Positions 1 through 8,849 of a DNA stretch of 64,000 nt are shown piece by piece (the stretch's first letter is position 1; the number at the start of each line of letters is the position of its first letter). Source of the DNA: Brachypodius melanocephalos (taxonomy: Eukaryota > Chordata > Aves > Passeriformes > Pycnonotidae); the NCBI GenBank assembly GCA_013398615.1, contig VZSR01000514.1, forward strand, positions 7,807,316 through 7,871,315, given 5' to 3'. The position numbers and the translations under genes are program-made. Under the pieces are notes generated by a model. It worked only from the letters and a program-made list of their open reading frames with translations, was not told the DNA's origin and did no database searches.

Positions 1-272
1 GGGGGGGCGCGACCGCCTTTTCCTTGCAGGAGGGAAACTTCTCCCAGCAACTTTTTTTTTTGTGTGTGTGTGAGTGTGTGCGTGGTGCGTGTGTGTGTCT
101 CCCTTTTGGGTACCGCTGGCTGCCGCTGCCTCCTTTTCCTCCAGCCCCTGTCTATTTATGTGTGTATCTATCCCTCCTCAAGTCACTCCCTGCTGCAAAC
201 TTCCCCGGATCGTCTCCCGCGCACCAGAGAGAGACGGGCAGAGATTGGGTCGGGGACTCTCGTCGCGGCAGC
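1..272 (+). other. EMX2: EMX2 5' UTR / promoter-proximal sequence (partial)
   Basis: This GC- and CpG-rich stretch lies directly upstream of the EMX2 start codon and is cut by the window edge. No TATA box is visible, and the transcription start cannot be fixed. A TG-rich run lies at 52-105. An ATG at 158 opens a frame that overlaps the EMX2 start out of frame. In mammals the antisense transcript EMX2OS starts head-to-head with this region (knowledge); nothing in the sequence proves it here. Confidence 0.75.
52..105. repeat. TG-rich microsatellite-like tract in the 5' leader
   Basis: A run of nine or more T is followed by imperfect TG dinucleotides (TGTGTGTGTGAGTGTGTGCG, then GTGCGTGTGTGTGTC). 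It lies about 170-220 nt upstream of the EMX2 start and would be in the 5' UTR if transcription begins further upstream. Confidence 0.75.
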
Positions 273-663
273 ATGTTTCAGCCCACACCCAAGCGGTGTT
301 TCACCATCGAGTCGCTGGTGGCCAAAGACAGCCCCTTGCCCGCGTCTCGCTCCGAGGATCCTATCCGGCCGGCGGCGCTCAGCTATGCCAATTCCAGCCC
401 GATGAACCCTTTTCTCAACGGCTTCCACTCCACTGGCAGGGGGGTCTACTCCAACCCGGACTTGGTCTTTGCAGAGGCCGTCTCCCACCCGCCGAACCCG
501 GCCGTGCCGGTCCATCCTGTGCCCCCTCCTCACGCCCTGGCCGCCCACCCGCTGCCTGCTTCGCACTCCACGCACCCGCTCTTCGCCTCGCAGCAAAGGG
601 ACCCCTCCACCTTCTACCCGTGGCTAATACACCGCTACCGGTATCTGGGCCACAGGTTCCAAG
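273..663 (+). CDS. EMX2: EMX2 coding exon 1 (residues 1-130 plus first base of codon 131)
   Basis: The segment runs from the ATG in the context GCAGCATGT to the last G before the donor GTACGTG at 664. It encodes the eh1-like motif, the proline/histidine-rich linker and the YPWL region ending in GHRFQ. The intron is phase 1: the final G joins GG of exon 2 to make Gly131. Confidence 0.96.
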
Positions 664-3600
664 GTACGTGCAACTTTTCCTCTCCTTCCGATCCAGCCCT
701 GCATCTTCCCGTCGTGCGGATGTCGGGGGACGGCGGGAGGGCGGGCGGCCCCTGCCCGGAGCGGAAGGCTCGGCTCGGCCGGGCCCGGGGTCTTTTGTGC
801 CTGTCTCCCCCTCCGCCAAACTTGAAAGAGCTGTCACAGCCGAGGGGCTTGGGCTCGGTTTTGTTTTGTTGCTTTTCCCGGTTTGTTTTGGTTTCCCGGG
901 AAGAGGGGGGCAAGCGGGACGGCAAGGCCGGCTGGGACTTCGGCAGCTTTCTGCCCCCATTAAAAGCAGACGAAAAGGTGGATTATTTTTTTGTTCCGGT
1001 GTGTTAAGAGCTAGAGAGGAGCCCCTGAAGGAAGCGGCCGCGCAGAGCGAGGAATGGAGAGGCGGTGAGGGCTGAGGTTCCCCCGGGAAGGCGGAGGTGC
1101 CCGCCGGGCTGCCGGGGCCGAGCTGCGGGGCCGCTGGAAGCCCCTAAGTCCGGCCGCTGCCCTTGTTAGAGGGGAAGAAACTAAGTGAACCCCAGAGAAA
1201 GGAGGAGAGGAGTGTGTGTGAGGAATTAATCCCAGCAGCGGAGCAGCACGGGGAGATGGGGCTGCGGAGGATAGCCAGGGAAGGGGCACGGAGAGAGATC
1301 CCGAGCGTGCGGTCAGCGAGGGGCTCCCAAAGCCAAGCGATTAATAACCAGCTGAAGGGAAATAACCGAATCCAATGGCGGACAATCAATAAAATCCCCC
1401 TTGTTTAACCCTTTGTAACCGGCAGCGTCTTCTCCGAAGGGTGAGCCTATTTCTCCCGTAATGCGTCCAGATTCTGCCACTCATTATGGGAAAACGAACA
1501 AACAACCAAACAAAAAAACAACCTCTACTCGCAGGGATCCATCTGCCCTTTTTTGCCCCTTGTATTTTTATTTATTAAATCGGAACGAAAAGAAACCACC
1601 TGCATGTTGCATTTTCCCCCGGCCTTCCACAGCCGGGCCGCTGCAGCAGGGTTGGAAAAGGAGCCGCTCTCTCCGAAGGCAGGCGGGCTGAGACACAAAA
1701 TGGATTATTACCCTTTCAGAACAAAATTACAGGTTTCGCTCACCAAATTATTTGTCGCAGGCACCAGGCGATTGGTAACGAGGGGTAGATGAAAGGCGGA
1801 AATGTCCTGGTGTTGAGCCACAGCCTGATTTCAAACACACCCTCCTCCTCCAATGATTTTTAAAGCTCTTACAGAGAGAGCCCCTCGGTGCTGTTTCCAC
1901 CTTGGAAGGACCAGCCCGGAGAAGAGGCACAGGGGCACCTCGGAGGGAAATGCCCACCGAAAAGCCCCGGCTCACCACCCCCTGCTCCCGCCCCCGCTCC
2001 AATGCAGGCCGGCTGGAATAGGATGGGATGGAATGGGATAGGATGGGATGGTCGCCCTGTGGCCTCCTCGGAGTTTGGTTCTTTATTTACACGCCGGTTC
2101 TCAGCGCCGCCAAGGCAGCGGGGAGGGTCAGTGTGTCGGGAAGGCGGCGGTGGCAGCCCCGCTGCGGGCAGCACACCGCTGGAACCAAGGGACGAGGAAG
2201 GAGAGAGGCTCCGGCCGAAGTTTCAGGCGAGGGAAGCCGAGACAGGCCGGGGGAGCAGGCGGGCGGGTCCCGGAGCCCGCTGGGCGGCCAGGGAGACTCA
2301 CGGGTCTCGACCAGGGCTCCCCGAGAGCCGCTGGCCGCGAAGGGCAGATGGAAATAACAAACAAACAGGTAAAGACGTGAGGCTCCAGTGGTCGAGGAGA
2401 AGGGGGGCAGCCGTGAGGTGTAGCCGCAGACACCGCAGCCGTGCTCCGGCCAATTCTTTTTTTCTCTTCTTTATTTTCTGTAGTGCTCCCCAGGTCGTGT
2501 TTTAGCATTTTAATTTCTACCAGTCCTCTCCTCCTCCTGCTTATTTATCATTCCCCTCCACGTATTGATCAAAGAAAATTCAGTACAAAAAAGGAGCTGA
2601 AAAATAAAAAAGATGCTATAGTTGGATTTATCCTGAAGGTAATGGTGGGAGACAAAAAATCTTGACCTAAAAAGTGCTGTCGAGTACGTTTGAGGAAGAT
2701 GTTTTACTAATCTGTTTTACCCTGTTTCCCAGGGAATGAAACCAGCCCGGAGAGCTTCCTATTGCACAATGCACTGGCCAGGAAACCCAAACGGATCCGT
2801 ACAGCTTTCTCCCCATCCCAATTACTGAGACTGGAACATGCCTTTGAGAAGAATCATTATGTAGTAGGAGCGGAGAGAAAACAGCTGGCACACAGCCTCA
2901 GCCTCACGGAAACTCAGGTGAGGGGGAAGCAGAGAACAGGCTGCGGGGAAAGCGAAAGTACCGGCATGTCCTTGGGAAAACCCACCGGACCGGGCCGAGA
3001 TTCGGGCGGTGAGAAGGGCAAATTCTAGGGGTGTTTAGGCCTCCATTCCCGAACCGGTGGAGTGGAGAGAGGGATCTCTCCTCGTCTGAGTGCCGTAAAA
3101 TCCTTTTGCCGTTCGAGGTTTCACGGTTCGTGGCGGGGGTGGCGGTGCCTCGGTCGGGCGTGGGGACCCGCAGCGCTCGGGGAGCGATTTGGGGTCCCCC
3201 GGCCCGAGCGGGGAGGCAGCGGCGGCAGCTGCGATCTGCGGCTCCGGTGGTTTTGCTGCGGGACTGGTGTGATCCTCAAGAAGGAGGTCGATGTTAGGAG
3301 AAAAAAGCACCAAAACAAATGCAGGGGCAAGGGGAAGAACCTCCCCTCTAGACCCTACAGCAGGAACACAGTTTGCTGTATGAATTTTCGCTCGTTTCTA
3401 GCCGGCAGAGGGGATGCGAAGAGCTGGTTCAGGAGGGCAAAAAGATGAAAAATAAAAGCAGAGAAATTATTCACAAGGAATCCCCCGCCTTACCCGTTCC
3501 ATCCCCCCCTCTCCCCCGCTGACTGGCTGCGGGCCAGAACCGCACCGGGGACTGTTTCGCTCTCTCTGGCGGGACGGGACGCTCGGCGATGATTCTGCCG

Positions 3601-3908
3601 CGGTGGTGCCGGCCCGAGGGTCACGGCAGGTACCGGGGGGCACAGAACGGGCCAGGAGCAGCGGCGGGGGTGGGCAGAGGCTCCCCCCGAGGGCCGGGGA
3701 GTGGGGCCGGCGGGCCCGCTGCGAGGGCGTTTTTCACGCGGTTTCCTCCCCGCCGGAAGAAAGGCTGGAGTTTGGAGGATTCGTGGTGCTTGTTGTTGTT
3801 TTTGTTGTTGTTGTGTCGGGCTTTCGTTTCGTGCCCTTCCAGGAGGCTCGTGGAGAGAGAGGGTTCCAGATGGGGATTGTCTCTGCTACAGTATGTGGCA
3901 CTGTACTG

Positions 3909-3941
<33 letters not shown>

Positions 3942-5932
3942 CCAAAATAACCAGCCGCAGCCTAGTTCAAAGTTCCCAGTAAACACAGCGTTCTCCGGGC
4001 GGATTAAGTTGTAACACTTTTTTTTTTTTTTTTTTTTTCTTAACTCCTTTTCGTAGGGAAAGCAATAAAGGGGTTGGAGCTTTTGTTTTAAAATGTCTCC
4101 CTAACAAAACAATAAAAAGGGATCGCCACTTTCATGAGGTTCCCCGAACAAGGGACCGGTCACAGGCTTATTTCTACTGGAAAGCTGTATTTAAGGTGGT
4201 CTTTGTGCTGCTTGATTCCGAAGCTGGTTGGGGTCTTTTGTCCGGATGTCAAACCCCCAGTCCCCTACAAATGAGCTCCCTTTTGGGAGATCAGCGTGCA
4301 GAAATGAACCGTCCTCCCCTTCAATTAGCAAACTAAAAGCAAATTAAACTCACCCCTTGTTCCCCGCTCAGCTTTTTAATGGGGGACTTTTGGAGAATAT
4401 GAAAATGCAGCAGAGATGTGTGTCCGGCCAGTCAGGTCTCTGTTCTGAAGAGGCAGCGAAGCGGGTTAAACCAGCTTATTAAAATGCTCCAGTTCCCTTT
4501 CCCCCCCTTGCTGAGGCCTTTATCAGGCACTTTCAGACAGAACCAGAGTTTAAACTGCATTAAAAAAAAAAAAAAAAGTTTACCTTTGGACGCTACAAGG
4601 AGTGTGGCCAGCCCTGGAGATAGCTCCCAGATCAATATTATCTGTAATTAAAGCACTGAAGTCAGCTGCCGGATGGTTCAGTCAGCTGTACGCGGCGCTG
4701 AACAAAATCAGAGGGACCTTTACGATGCCACTTATCGCTCTCACCGCGCCGCGGTCGCTCCTGGACGGCACGTCCCAGGGACATGTTGGGGAGAGCACGG
4801 ACGTTTTTAGATTCGGGCATTTTTGTATATTTTGTTCCCTTTTCCGCGAGGAAAAAAAATCCCGCGCGTCCACCCCCCAGCCTCAGCCCCATCGTGCCGC
4901 CCCGTCAGAGTGGACGAGGCCCTGTCTTTGCTCTGCTCCGTCGGGCAGGTGTCAGCCCCGCGGCCGGCCCGGCCTCCCCGTGGCTCTCCCGGGGCTGGAG
5001 GCCGTGGGACACCTGGCCAGGAGCGGGGATCCGGAGCTTCTCCGGGCGGCCAGACCGTGGATGTGACAGCCCAGGGGGAGCTCCCTGCCTGGGCTACCCG
5101 GGCTCTGCTCGGGCTGCGCGCCCGCCGCAGCTCCAGGGGAGATCCCGGCGCATCCCCCGGCGGGGCCGCCCCCTCCTGCCCGCCTGGGGGCTCTGGGGGT
5201 GCCCGAGAGGCGCGGGGCAGCCGGACCGAACCTTTCCCGCACACGGCTGGGTGACAGCGGGGCTCATCACCCGCCGGACTGGCCAGGGTGACAGCAGAGC
5301 GCGGAGCAGAAGGGACACTGAGCAGTGGGGACACGGAGCAATAGGGACACGGAGCAATGGGGACACGGAGCAATGGGGACACGGAGCAGAGGAGACATGG
5401 AGCAATGGGGGCACGGAGCAATGGGGACACGGAGCAATGGGGACACGGAGCAATGGGGACACGGAGCAATAGGGACACTGAGCAGTGGGGACACGGAGCA
5501 ATGGGGACACTGAGCAGAGGAGACACGGAGCAATGGGGGCACGGAGCAATGGGGACACGGAGCAGTGAGGACACGGAGCAGTGGGGACACGGAGCAGTGA
5601 GGACACGGAGCAGTGGGGACACACCGCGGACAGAGCGCGGTGCGGGCAGAGCACGGGCCCGGTGGCACACGGAGCATCTCCCCGGTGCGGGGCAGCGGGA
5701 GGGCAGCGAAGGCGGCCGGGCAGGCATGGGATTAACGCCTGGTGCCTTTCCTCTCCTCTCGCAGGTAAAAGTATGGTTTCAGAACAGACGGACAAAGTTC
5801 AAGCGGCAAAAGTTGGAAGAGGAAGGTTCAGACTCACAACAGAAGAAAAAAGGGACTCATCACATTAACCGGTGGAGAATCGCCACCAAACAAGCCAGCC
5901 CAGAGGAAATCGACGTCACGTCGGACGATTAA
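273..5932 (+). CDS. EMX2: EMX2 homeodomain transcription factor, 3 coding exons
   Basis: The coding sequence is join(273..663, 2733..2917, 5765..5932), 247 aa plus stop. The protein matches vertebrate EMX2 from its MFQPTPKRCF start to its VTSDD end. Residues 10-16 (FTIESLV) form an eh1-like Groucho-type repression motif. Residues 72-95 are Pro/His/Ala-rich. A YPWL motif lies at 115-118, upstream of the homeodomain at 149-208. The homeodomain has the recognition-helix core WFQNRR at 196-201, with Gln50 and Asn51. An acidic tail follows. EMX2 is a nuclear DNA-binding protein known to pattern dorsal forebrain, urogenital tract, limb girdles and inner-ear hair-cell polarity. The start at 273 is chosen because the conserved protein begins there; the frame is also open upstream but without homology. 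Human EMX2 is 252 aa; the five missing residues are an alanine run near residue 54. No frameshift or premature stop is seen. Confidence 0.98.
1322..1480. promoter_or_regulatory. Candidate intronic regulatory element (intron 1, block 1)
   Basis: This AT-richer block inside a GC-rich intron has a dense motif string. It includes GATTAATAA at about 1339, an E-box CAGCTG at 1349-1354, CCAAT at 1372-1376, and ACAATCAAT at about 1382. The texture is that of a conserved non-coding element, but conservation cannot be measured here. Confidence 0.35.
1690..1880. promoter_or_regulatory. Candidate intronic regulatory element (intron 1, block 2)
   Basis: The block contains an OTX/bicoid-type GGATTA at 1702-1707, an inverted CCAAT box in GCGATTGGTAACG near 1768, and AT-rich homeodomain-like sites. 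It resembles a conserved element bounded by GC-rich DNA. Function is inferred only from motifs and composition. Confidence 0.35.
2015..2052. repeat. GGATG/GGAAT pentamer microsatellite
   Basis: About seven tandem pentamers (GGAAT, AGGAT, GGGAT, GGAAT, GGGAT, AGGAT, GGGAT) lie in intron 1 of EMX2. Such GGGAT-type pentamers are frequent in bird genomes. Confidence 0.85.
2733..2917 (+). CDS. EMX2: EMX2 coding exon 2 (Gly131 to Gln192, homeodomain positions 1-44)
   Basis: The segment is bounded by the acceptor TGTTTCCCAG ending at 2732 and the strong donor CAG|GTGAGG at 2917/2918. It encodes NETSPESF, the linker, then homeodomain helices 1 and 2 and the start of helix 3. The exon ends after TETQ, which is homeodomain position 44. 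This is the usual position of the intron that splits the homeobox in EMX genes. The length is 185 nt and the downstream intron is phase 0. Confidence 0.97.
3909..3940. repeat. Poly(A) tract, 32 A
   Basis: This is an uninterrupted run of A in intron 2. No recognisable retrogene or SINE lies next to it. Confidence 0.9.
3950..4560. promoter_or_regulatory. Candidate intron 2 regulatory element
   Basis: This AT-rich block contains GGATTA at 4001-4006, SOX-like ACAAAACAAT near 4104-4113, and homeodomain-like CAATTAG and CAAATTAAAC near 4321-4350. It differs in composition from the GC-rich intron around it. It is called on motif density and texture only. Confidence 0.35.
4018..4038. repeat. Poly(T) tract, 21 T
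   Basis: This is an uninterrupted T run in intron 2, 77 bp after the 32-A tract. The two could pair as a large hairpin in the pre-mRNA. Confidence 0.9.
4585..4745. promoter_or_regulatory. Candidate intron 2 regulatory element with paired E-boxes
   Basis: Two GTCAGCTG-type E-boxes lie near 4660-4690, with ATTATCTGTAATTA at about 4636 (a GATA/homeodomain mix) and a TTATCG nearby. It lies between a short A tract and a CpG-rich stretch. Function is inferred. Confidence 0.3.
5302..5622. repeat. 16-bp minisatellite (about 20 copies) in intron 2
   Basis: Tandem copies of a 16-bp unit close to GGGGACACGGAGCAAT vary mainly at AAT/AGT/AGA and GGGGACAC/GGAGACAC. Because 16 is not a multiple of three and the unit has no stop in several frames, both strands give long spurious open frames. 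The array ends 142 bp upstream of exon 3. Confidence 0.95.
5765..5932 (+). CDS. EMX2: EMX2 coding exon 3 (Val193 to stop, recognition helix and acidic tail)
   Basis: The acceptor is CTCTCGCAG ending at 5764 and the TAA stop is 5930-5932. The exon begins VKVWFQNRRTKFKRQK, which is the recognition helix and its basic end. The tail is EEEGSDSQQKKKG...ASPEEIDVTSDD, identical to the mammalian EMX2 tail as far as I recall it. The first exon bases GTAAAAGT resemble a donor site (see findings). Confidence 0.97.
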   Translation, partial: VKVWFQNRRTKFKRQKLEEEGSDSQQKKKGTHHINRWRIATKQASPEEIDVTSDD

Positions 5933-6148
5933 AAACTGGCACTTTTGGACTTTTCAAAGCCAGCACGCCACCCACCGAAAGTGTTAAAGGCTCATCCCCC
6001 CCCAGCCCTGCGGCGTGGCGGTGCGGGAAGGACACGGAGATCTTCATCAAAACACGGTTCCTGCCCGGGAAGGAGCTGGGAGAGAGCGAGGGACAACCAG
6101 CGAGGGCTCCGAACTGTGGCACTGCCGGCATCGCTCTGGCAAAGGGAT

Positions 6149-6190
6149 CTGTCAATCAAAGCCAAAACACCGGGACGAGGTGATTGACAG
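6149..6190. promoter_or_regulatory. Inverted pair of PBX-MEIS/PREP decamers with overlapping TCF-like site
   Basis: CTGTCAATCA at 6149-6158 and TGATTGACAG at 6181-6190 are perfect reverse complements, 22 bp apart. TGATTGACAG is the known consensus for PBX with MEIS or PREP. ATCAAAG at 6155-6161 overlaps the first copy and matches a TCF/LEF core. The pair starts 217 bp after the stop codon, so it could act in DNA as an enhancer or in RNA as a 10-bp stem. Confidence 0.6.
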
Positions 6191-7034
6191 GTATTACGTT
6201 TATCGCAGTCCACTTTTAAAAGCGTAACGTAAAAAAAAATTTAAAAATATATAGAAAAAAATCTTTAAAAGAAAAAAAATTGAAGCAAAAAAAAAAAAAA
6301 AGCCCCCAACCAAACCAGAAAAATTAACACCTTACGGGACATTTTGCACTTCACGGTTTTTTCCGTCTTTGAAAGAGAAATTTCCATAAGCAGCCAAACC
6401 CCACACCTGTTTCAGAAACTTGAATTGCATGTGTAAAGCCGTCTGGGGAAAAAAAAGTTTAAAAAAAAAAAGAAAAAAAAAAGGAAAAAAATTACTCCGG
6501 TTCATAAAGACAGAAATTAATTGTAATTTTTTTTCCCTTTAAGACAGGTTCTGTGTGCTTTTTAATTTTATTTTACGAGAAATGTGCAGTCTGTAAACAT
6601 TTTATGATAACTTCTGGCGTCAAAGTGTTTGTGAAAGCTAAATGAAGTAGCAGTAACAAAGCATAGTGTTCCTTCCGGATGGACAAACACGGTGGGGATG
6701 GGAGGGACGGGAGGGAAAGGCGGGGGGGGGCGGGGGAGGTTGGGCTTGGTCATAACTTTTTCTGAAAAAAAAAGAAAATCAAATGGAATTATCTGCCCCC
6801 CCCCAACTGTATCCCCATTTCAAAATCGGATGATGATTACTTTTTTTTAAAGATTGAAAATACGCAAACCCAGCGACCAGTTTTGGCTGTGGGGACACCT
6901 TCTGTAGGCTGGGAGGATCCAGAGAAAAGGGACTTAAAATCGAGGATTGATTTTTTTTTTTTTTTCCTAATGGCCATTTTCATTGGGTCAATTTTCAAGC
7001 ACTGACCTTATAATACTCCGAGATCATAGAGCTA

Positions 7035-7036
<2 letters not shown>

Positions 7037-7068
<32 letters not shown>

Positions 7069-7076
7069 GACAAATG
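7037..7076. repeat. Poly(A) tract, 40 A, inside the 3' UTR
   Basis: This is an uninterrupted A run 115 bp upstream of the polyadenylation signal. It would be an internal priming site for oligo-dT. Confidence 0.9.
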
Positions 7077-7191
7077 TTTCCTTCATGTCTCCTATACCAG
7101 AATGTAAATATTTTTGTGTTTTGTGTTTAATTTGTTAGAATTCTAACACACTATATACTTCCAAGAAGTATGTCATTGTCAATATTTTGTC

Positions 7192-7197
7192 AATAAA
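7192..7197 (+). terminator. EMX2: EMX2 polyadenylation signal AATAAA
   Basis: A canonical AATAAA hexamer at the end of an AT-rich UTR is followed by GATTTATCAATATG. CpG-bearing intergenic sequence begins soon after. It is the best-placed signal about 1.26 kb after the stop codon. Confidence 0.75.
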
Positions 7198-7215
7198 GAT
7201 TTATCAATATGCCCT

Positions 7216-7894
7216 AAATTTTAAAGCAAAATCTTTTCCCCTTCACCCCGAAATTTCTCGGAAACCCATGGTTTCCCCCCACACCGCCTTGTTAAATTTT
7301 AGCTGCTGAACCCCCGCGGCCGCGCCGCGCATTCCTGCGGCCATAGGCGCATTTTCTTAATGTATTCGCTGGCTGCCAAATCGACCTCTAAAAACAAGCC
7401 GCAGAGGCGCACTTGCTGTATATAAATACCTAAAACCCCCCGAAACAGAACCGACCAACCAAACAAAAACCTCGTGGAGAAACCCGGCCCCTTCCCTGGT
7501 TAGAGACTGAAGCGCAGACCGGTTCGTGATGGTGAAACTGCCCGGCAGCACCACGCTCCGCTGAGAGAGGCTTTCCTCGGCAAAATTACGTGTTTTATTT
7601 AGCGAGAGAGGGTTTGGGGGTGTTTGGGGGCCTTTTTCCCCATTTTTTCTGTCCCGGGTCGGTGCGATGAGGAACAGGTCTTGTGAGTAGAGGCTGCGCC
7701 CCAGCTGCTGCTCTGGCTGCCGCTCTCAGGGAGCGATCCTGGGCACAGAGTAAAACTCTGACATTAAAGACGTGGGGGAAAGGGGAAAAAAAAAAAAAAA
7801 AAAAGGAAAAAGAAAAAAAAAAATGTTGCTCAGGGTCCTTGAGGAAACTAGCTGGTTTTCTGGGGGTACACAGTTGTTTTTTCATGCTTCATTT
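7216..7894. other. Immediate downstream flank, no gene seen
   Basis: Mixed sequence with a CpG-rich patch at 7300-7560 and an A-rich low-complexity run at 7787-7823. No coding or RNA gene was recognised. Confidence 0.6.
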
Positions 7895-8430
7895 GCTCCT
7901 TAGCCTGATAGACTGCATTAATCAGTTTTATTTCCATTGATAGAGAAACCTCGTCTGCTCTGTTCGAGCTACAAAGAATCCTGCAAGCTTTTGTGAAAGT
8001 GCAAATCAGTTTAGGCAATTATCATACCAGGAATATGAAGGGGAAAGAGGAGGCATTGCCCAGTGGTCTCCTTTAATCTCTTAATCCGTGGATCCAGGGG
8101 GGCTAGTTGGACATAATTTAGGACAATCTGACTACCCTTTACACTGTGATAAGGCGAAGTTACAATGCATCGCAAAAATACGAGCTTTGTTAAACATACT
8201 GCCTTGAAAAGTTAAGATTAGACATTCTGTGCACGTGTTGGCTCTATCGGGTACTATGTAAATTTAATTTTTTTTAAAAAAAATCCGATTTTTTTAAAGC
8301 ATCTCTTCTTTTACAATCCCGGTGACTTTCCATTCACTTGTGCTACAAATGTGAGAGAGGCCCAGTCAGGGTTAGGACGCATGTCGCAATGCAGTCCCTT
8401 CCATCTAAACCTAGGCTAATTATTTGGTAG
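7895..8430. promoter_or_regulatory. Candidate EMX2 downstream enhancer, block A
   Basis: This AT-rich, non-repetitive block begins about 1.96 kb past the stop codon. It contains ATTAATCA at 7917-7924 (reverse complement of the PBX-HOX site TGATTAAT), TAATCT at 8074-8079, TAATCC at 8082-8087 (OTX type), a GATA site TGATAAGG near 8147, and AGATTA at 8215-8220. The published tetrapod forebrain enhancer of Emx2 lies immediately 3' of the last coding exon and needs OTX, TCF and SMAD sites. This block is one candidate. Confidence 0.45.
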
Positions 8431-8469
8431 AGCTATTCCCAAGGTAAACTTCTCGTCGCGTTTCTCCCC

Positions 8470-8690
8470 TCCTCGAACAGCTGATGGTGCAGATCTGCAA
8501 ACCAGGCAGGGCGCGCATTTCCCCTGAACTCGCCCAAGCTGCCTTGCTCTCCACTTCAAACCCGGGCAAATGGGCAAACATTAAACGGATTGCGGTCGAA
8601 CACCACACTTGGGCCTTTCCAGAAATTATTTCCCATCTTGATAAAAGGCTTATTTCTGCAGGAGCCATATACTTCTCCCTCATCCCTTTT
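8470..8690. promoter_or_regulatory. Candidate EMX2 downstream enhancer, block B
   Basis: Non-repetitive sequence between two AT-rich elements has a GGATTG at about 8587 and a CATCTTGATAAAAGGC string. It ends at a long T tract. It is called on its element-like texture only. Confidence 0.3.
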
Positions 8691-8695
8691 TTTTT

Positions 8696-8743
<48 letters not shown>
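8687..8743. repeat. Poly(T) tract (9 T, CC, then 46 T)
   Basis: T9-CC-T46, with the long uninterrupted run at 8698-8743. It separates two candidate enhancer blocks. No retroposon body is recognisable on either side. Confidence 0.95.
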
Positions 8744-8747
<4 letters not shown>

Positions 8748-8849
8748 CGCGAAGGAAGAGAGGGAGAGAGGGGAAAAAATTAAGCGTCCTATGTAGCGTA
8801 ACAGCAATAAAATCTTCAGAGAATGCCATTAGCTTTGAAAAAAAAACCC

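Larger units (their letters stand above)
664..2732 (+). other. EMX2: EMX2 intron 1
   Basis: This is a 2,069-bp phase-1 intron with donor GTACGTG and acceptor TTTCCCAG. It is GC- and CpG-rich to about 1.3 kb and again at 1.9-2.4 kb. AT-richer blocks at 1322-1480 and 1690-1880 look conserved. The long open frames in it are by-products of GC content. No exon-like sequence with known homology was seen. Confidence 0.9.
2918..5764 (+). other. EMX2: EMX2 intron 2 (splits the homeobox)
   Basis: This is a 2,847-bp phase-0 intron with donor GTGAGG and acceptor CTCTCGCAG. It contains GC-rich filler (2.92-3.9 kb), A and T homopolymers, conserved-looking AT-rich blocks (3.96-4.75 kb), a CpG-rich segment (4.86-5.28 kb) and a 16-bp minisatellite that ends 142 bp before exon 3. 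No additional exon was recognised. Confidence 0.9.
5933..7215 (+). other. EMX2: EMX2 3' UTR
   Basis: Sequence from the stop codon to just past the polyadenylation signal at 7192. It is AT-rich with several A-rich stretches (6228-6300, 6457-6495) and a 40-A run at 7037-7076. It contains an inverted pair of PBX-MEIS decamers (6149-6190) and a Pumilio-type TGTAAATA at 7103-7110. The end is inferred from the signal; the cleavage site is not directly visible. Confidence 0.8.

Noticed and set aside
24..272. Upstream extension of the EMX2 reading frame
   Set aside because: The frame is open but has no ATG before 273 and encodes a TG-repeat-derived low-complexity peptide. The conserved EMX2 start is at 273.
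4807..5727. Long minus-strand frame (306 codons) rich in Pro-His-Cys-Ser repeats, and matching + strand frames
   Set aside because: It is generated by the 16-bp minisatellite, which lacks stops in several frames on both strands. There is no conserved domain and it lies in intron 2.
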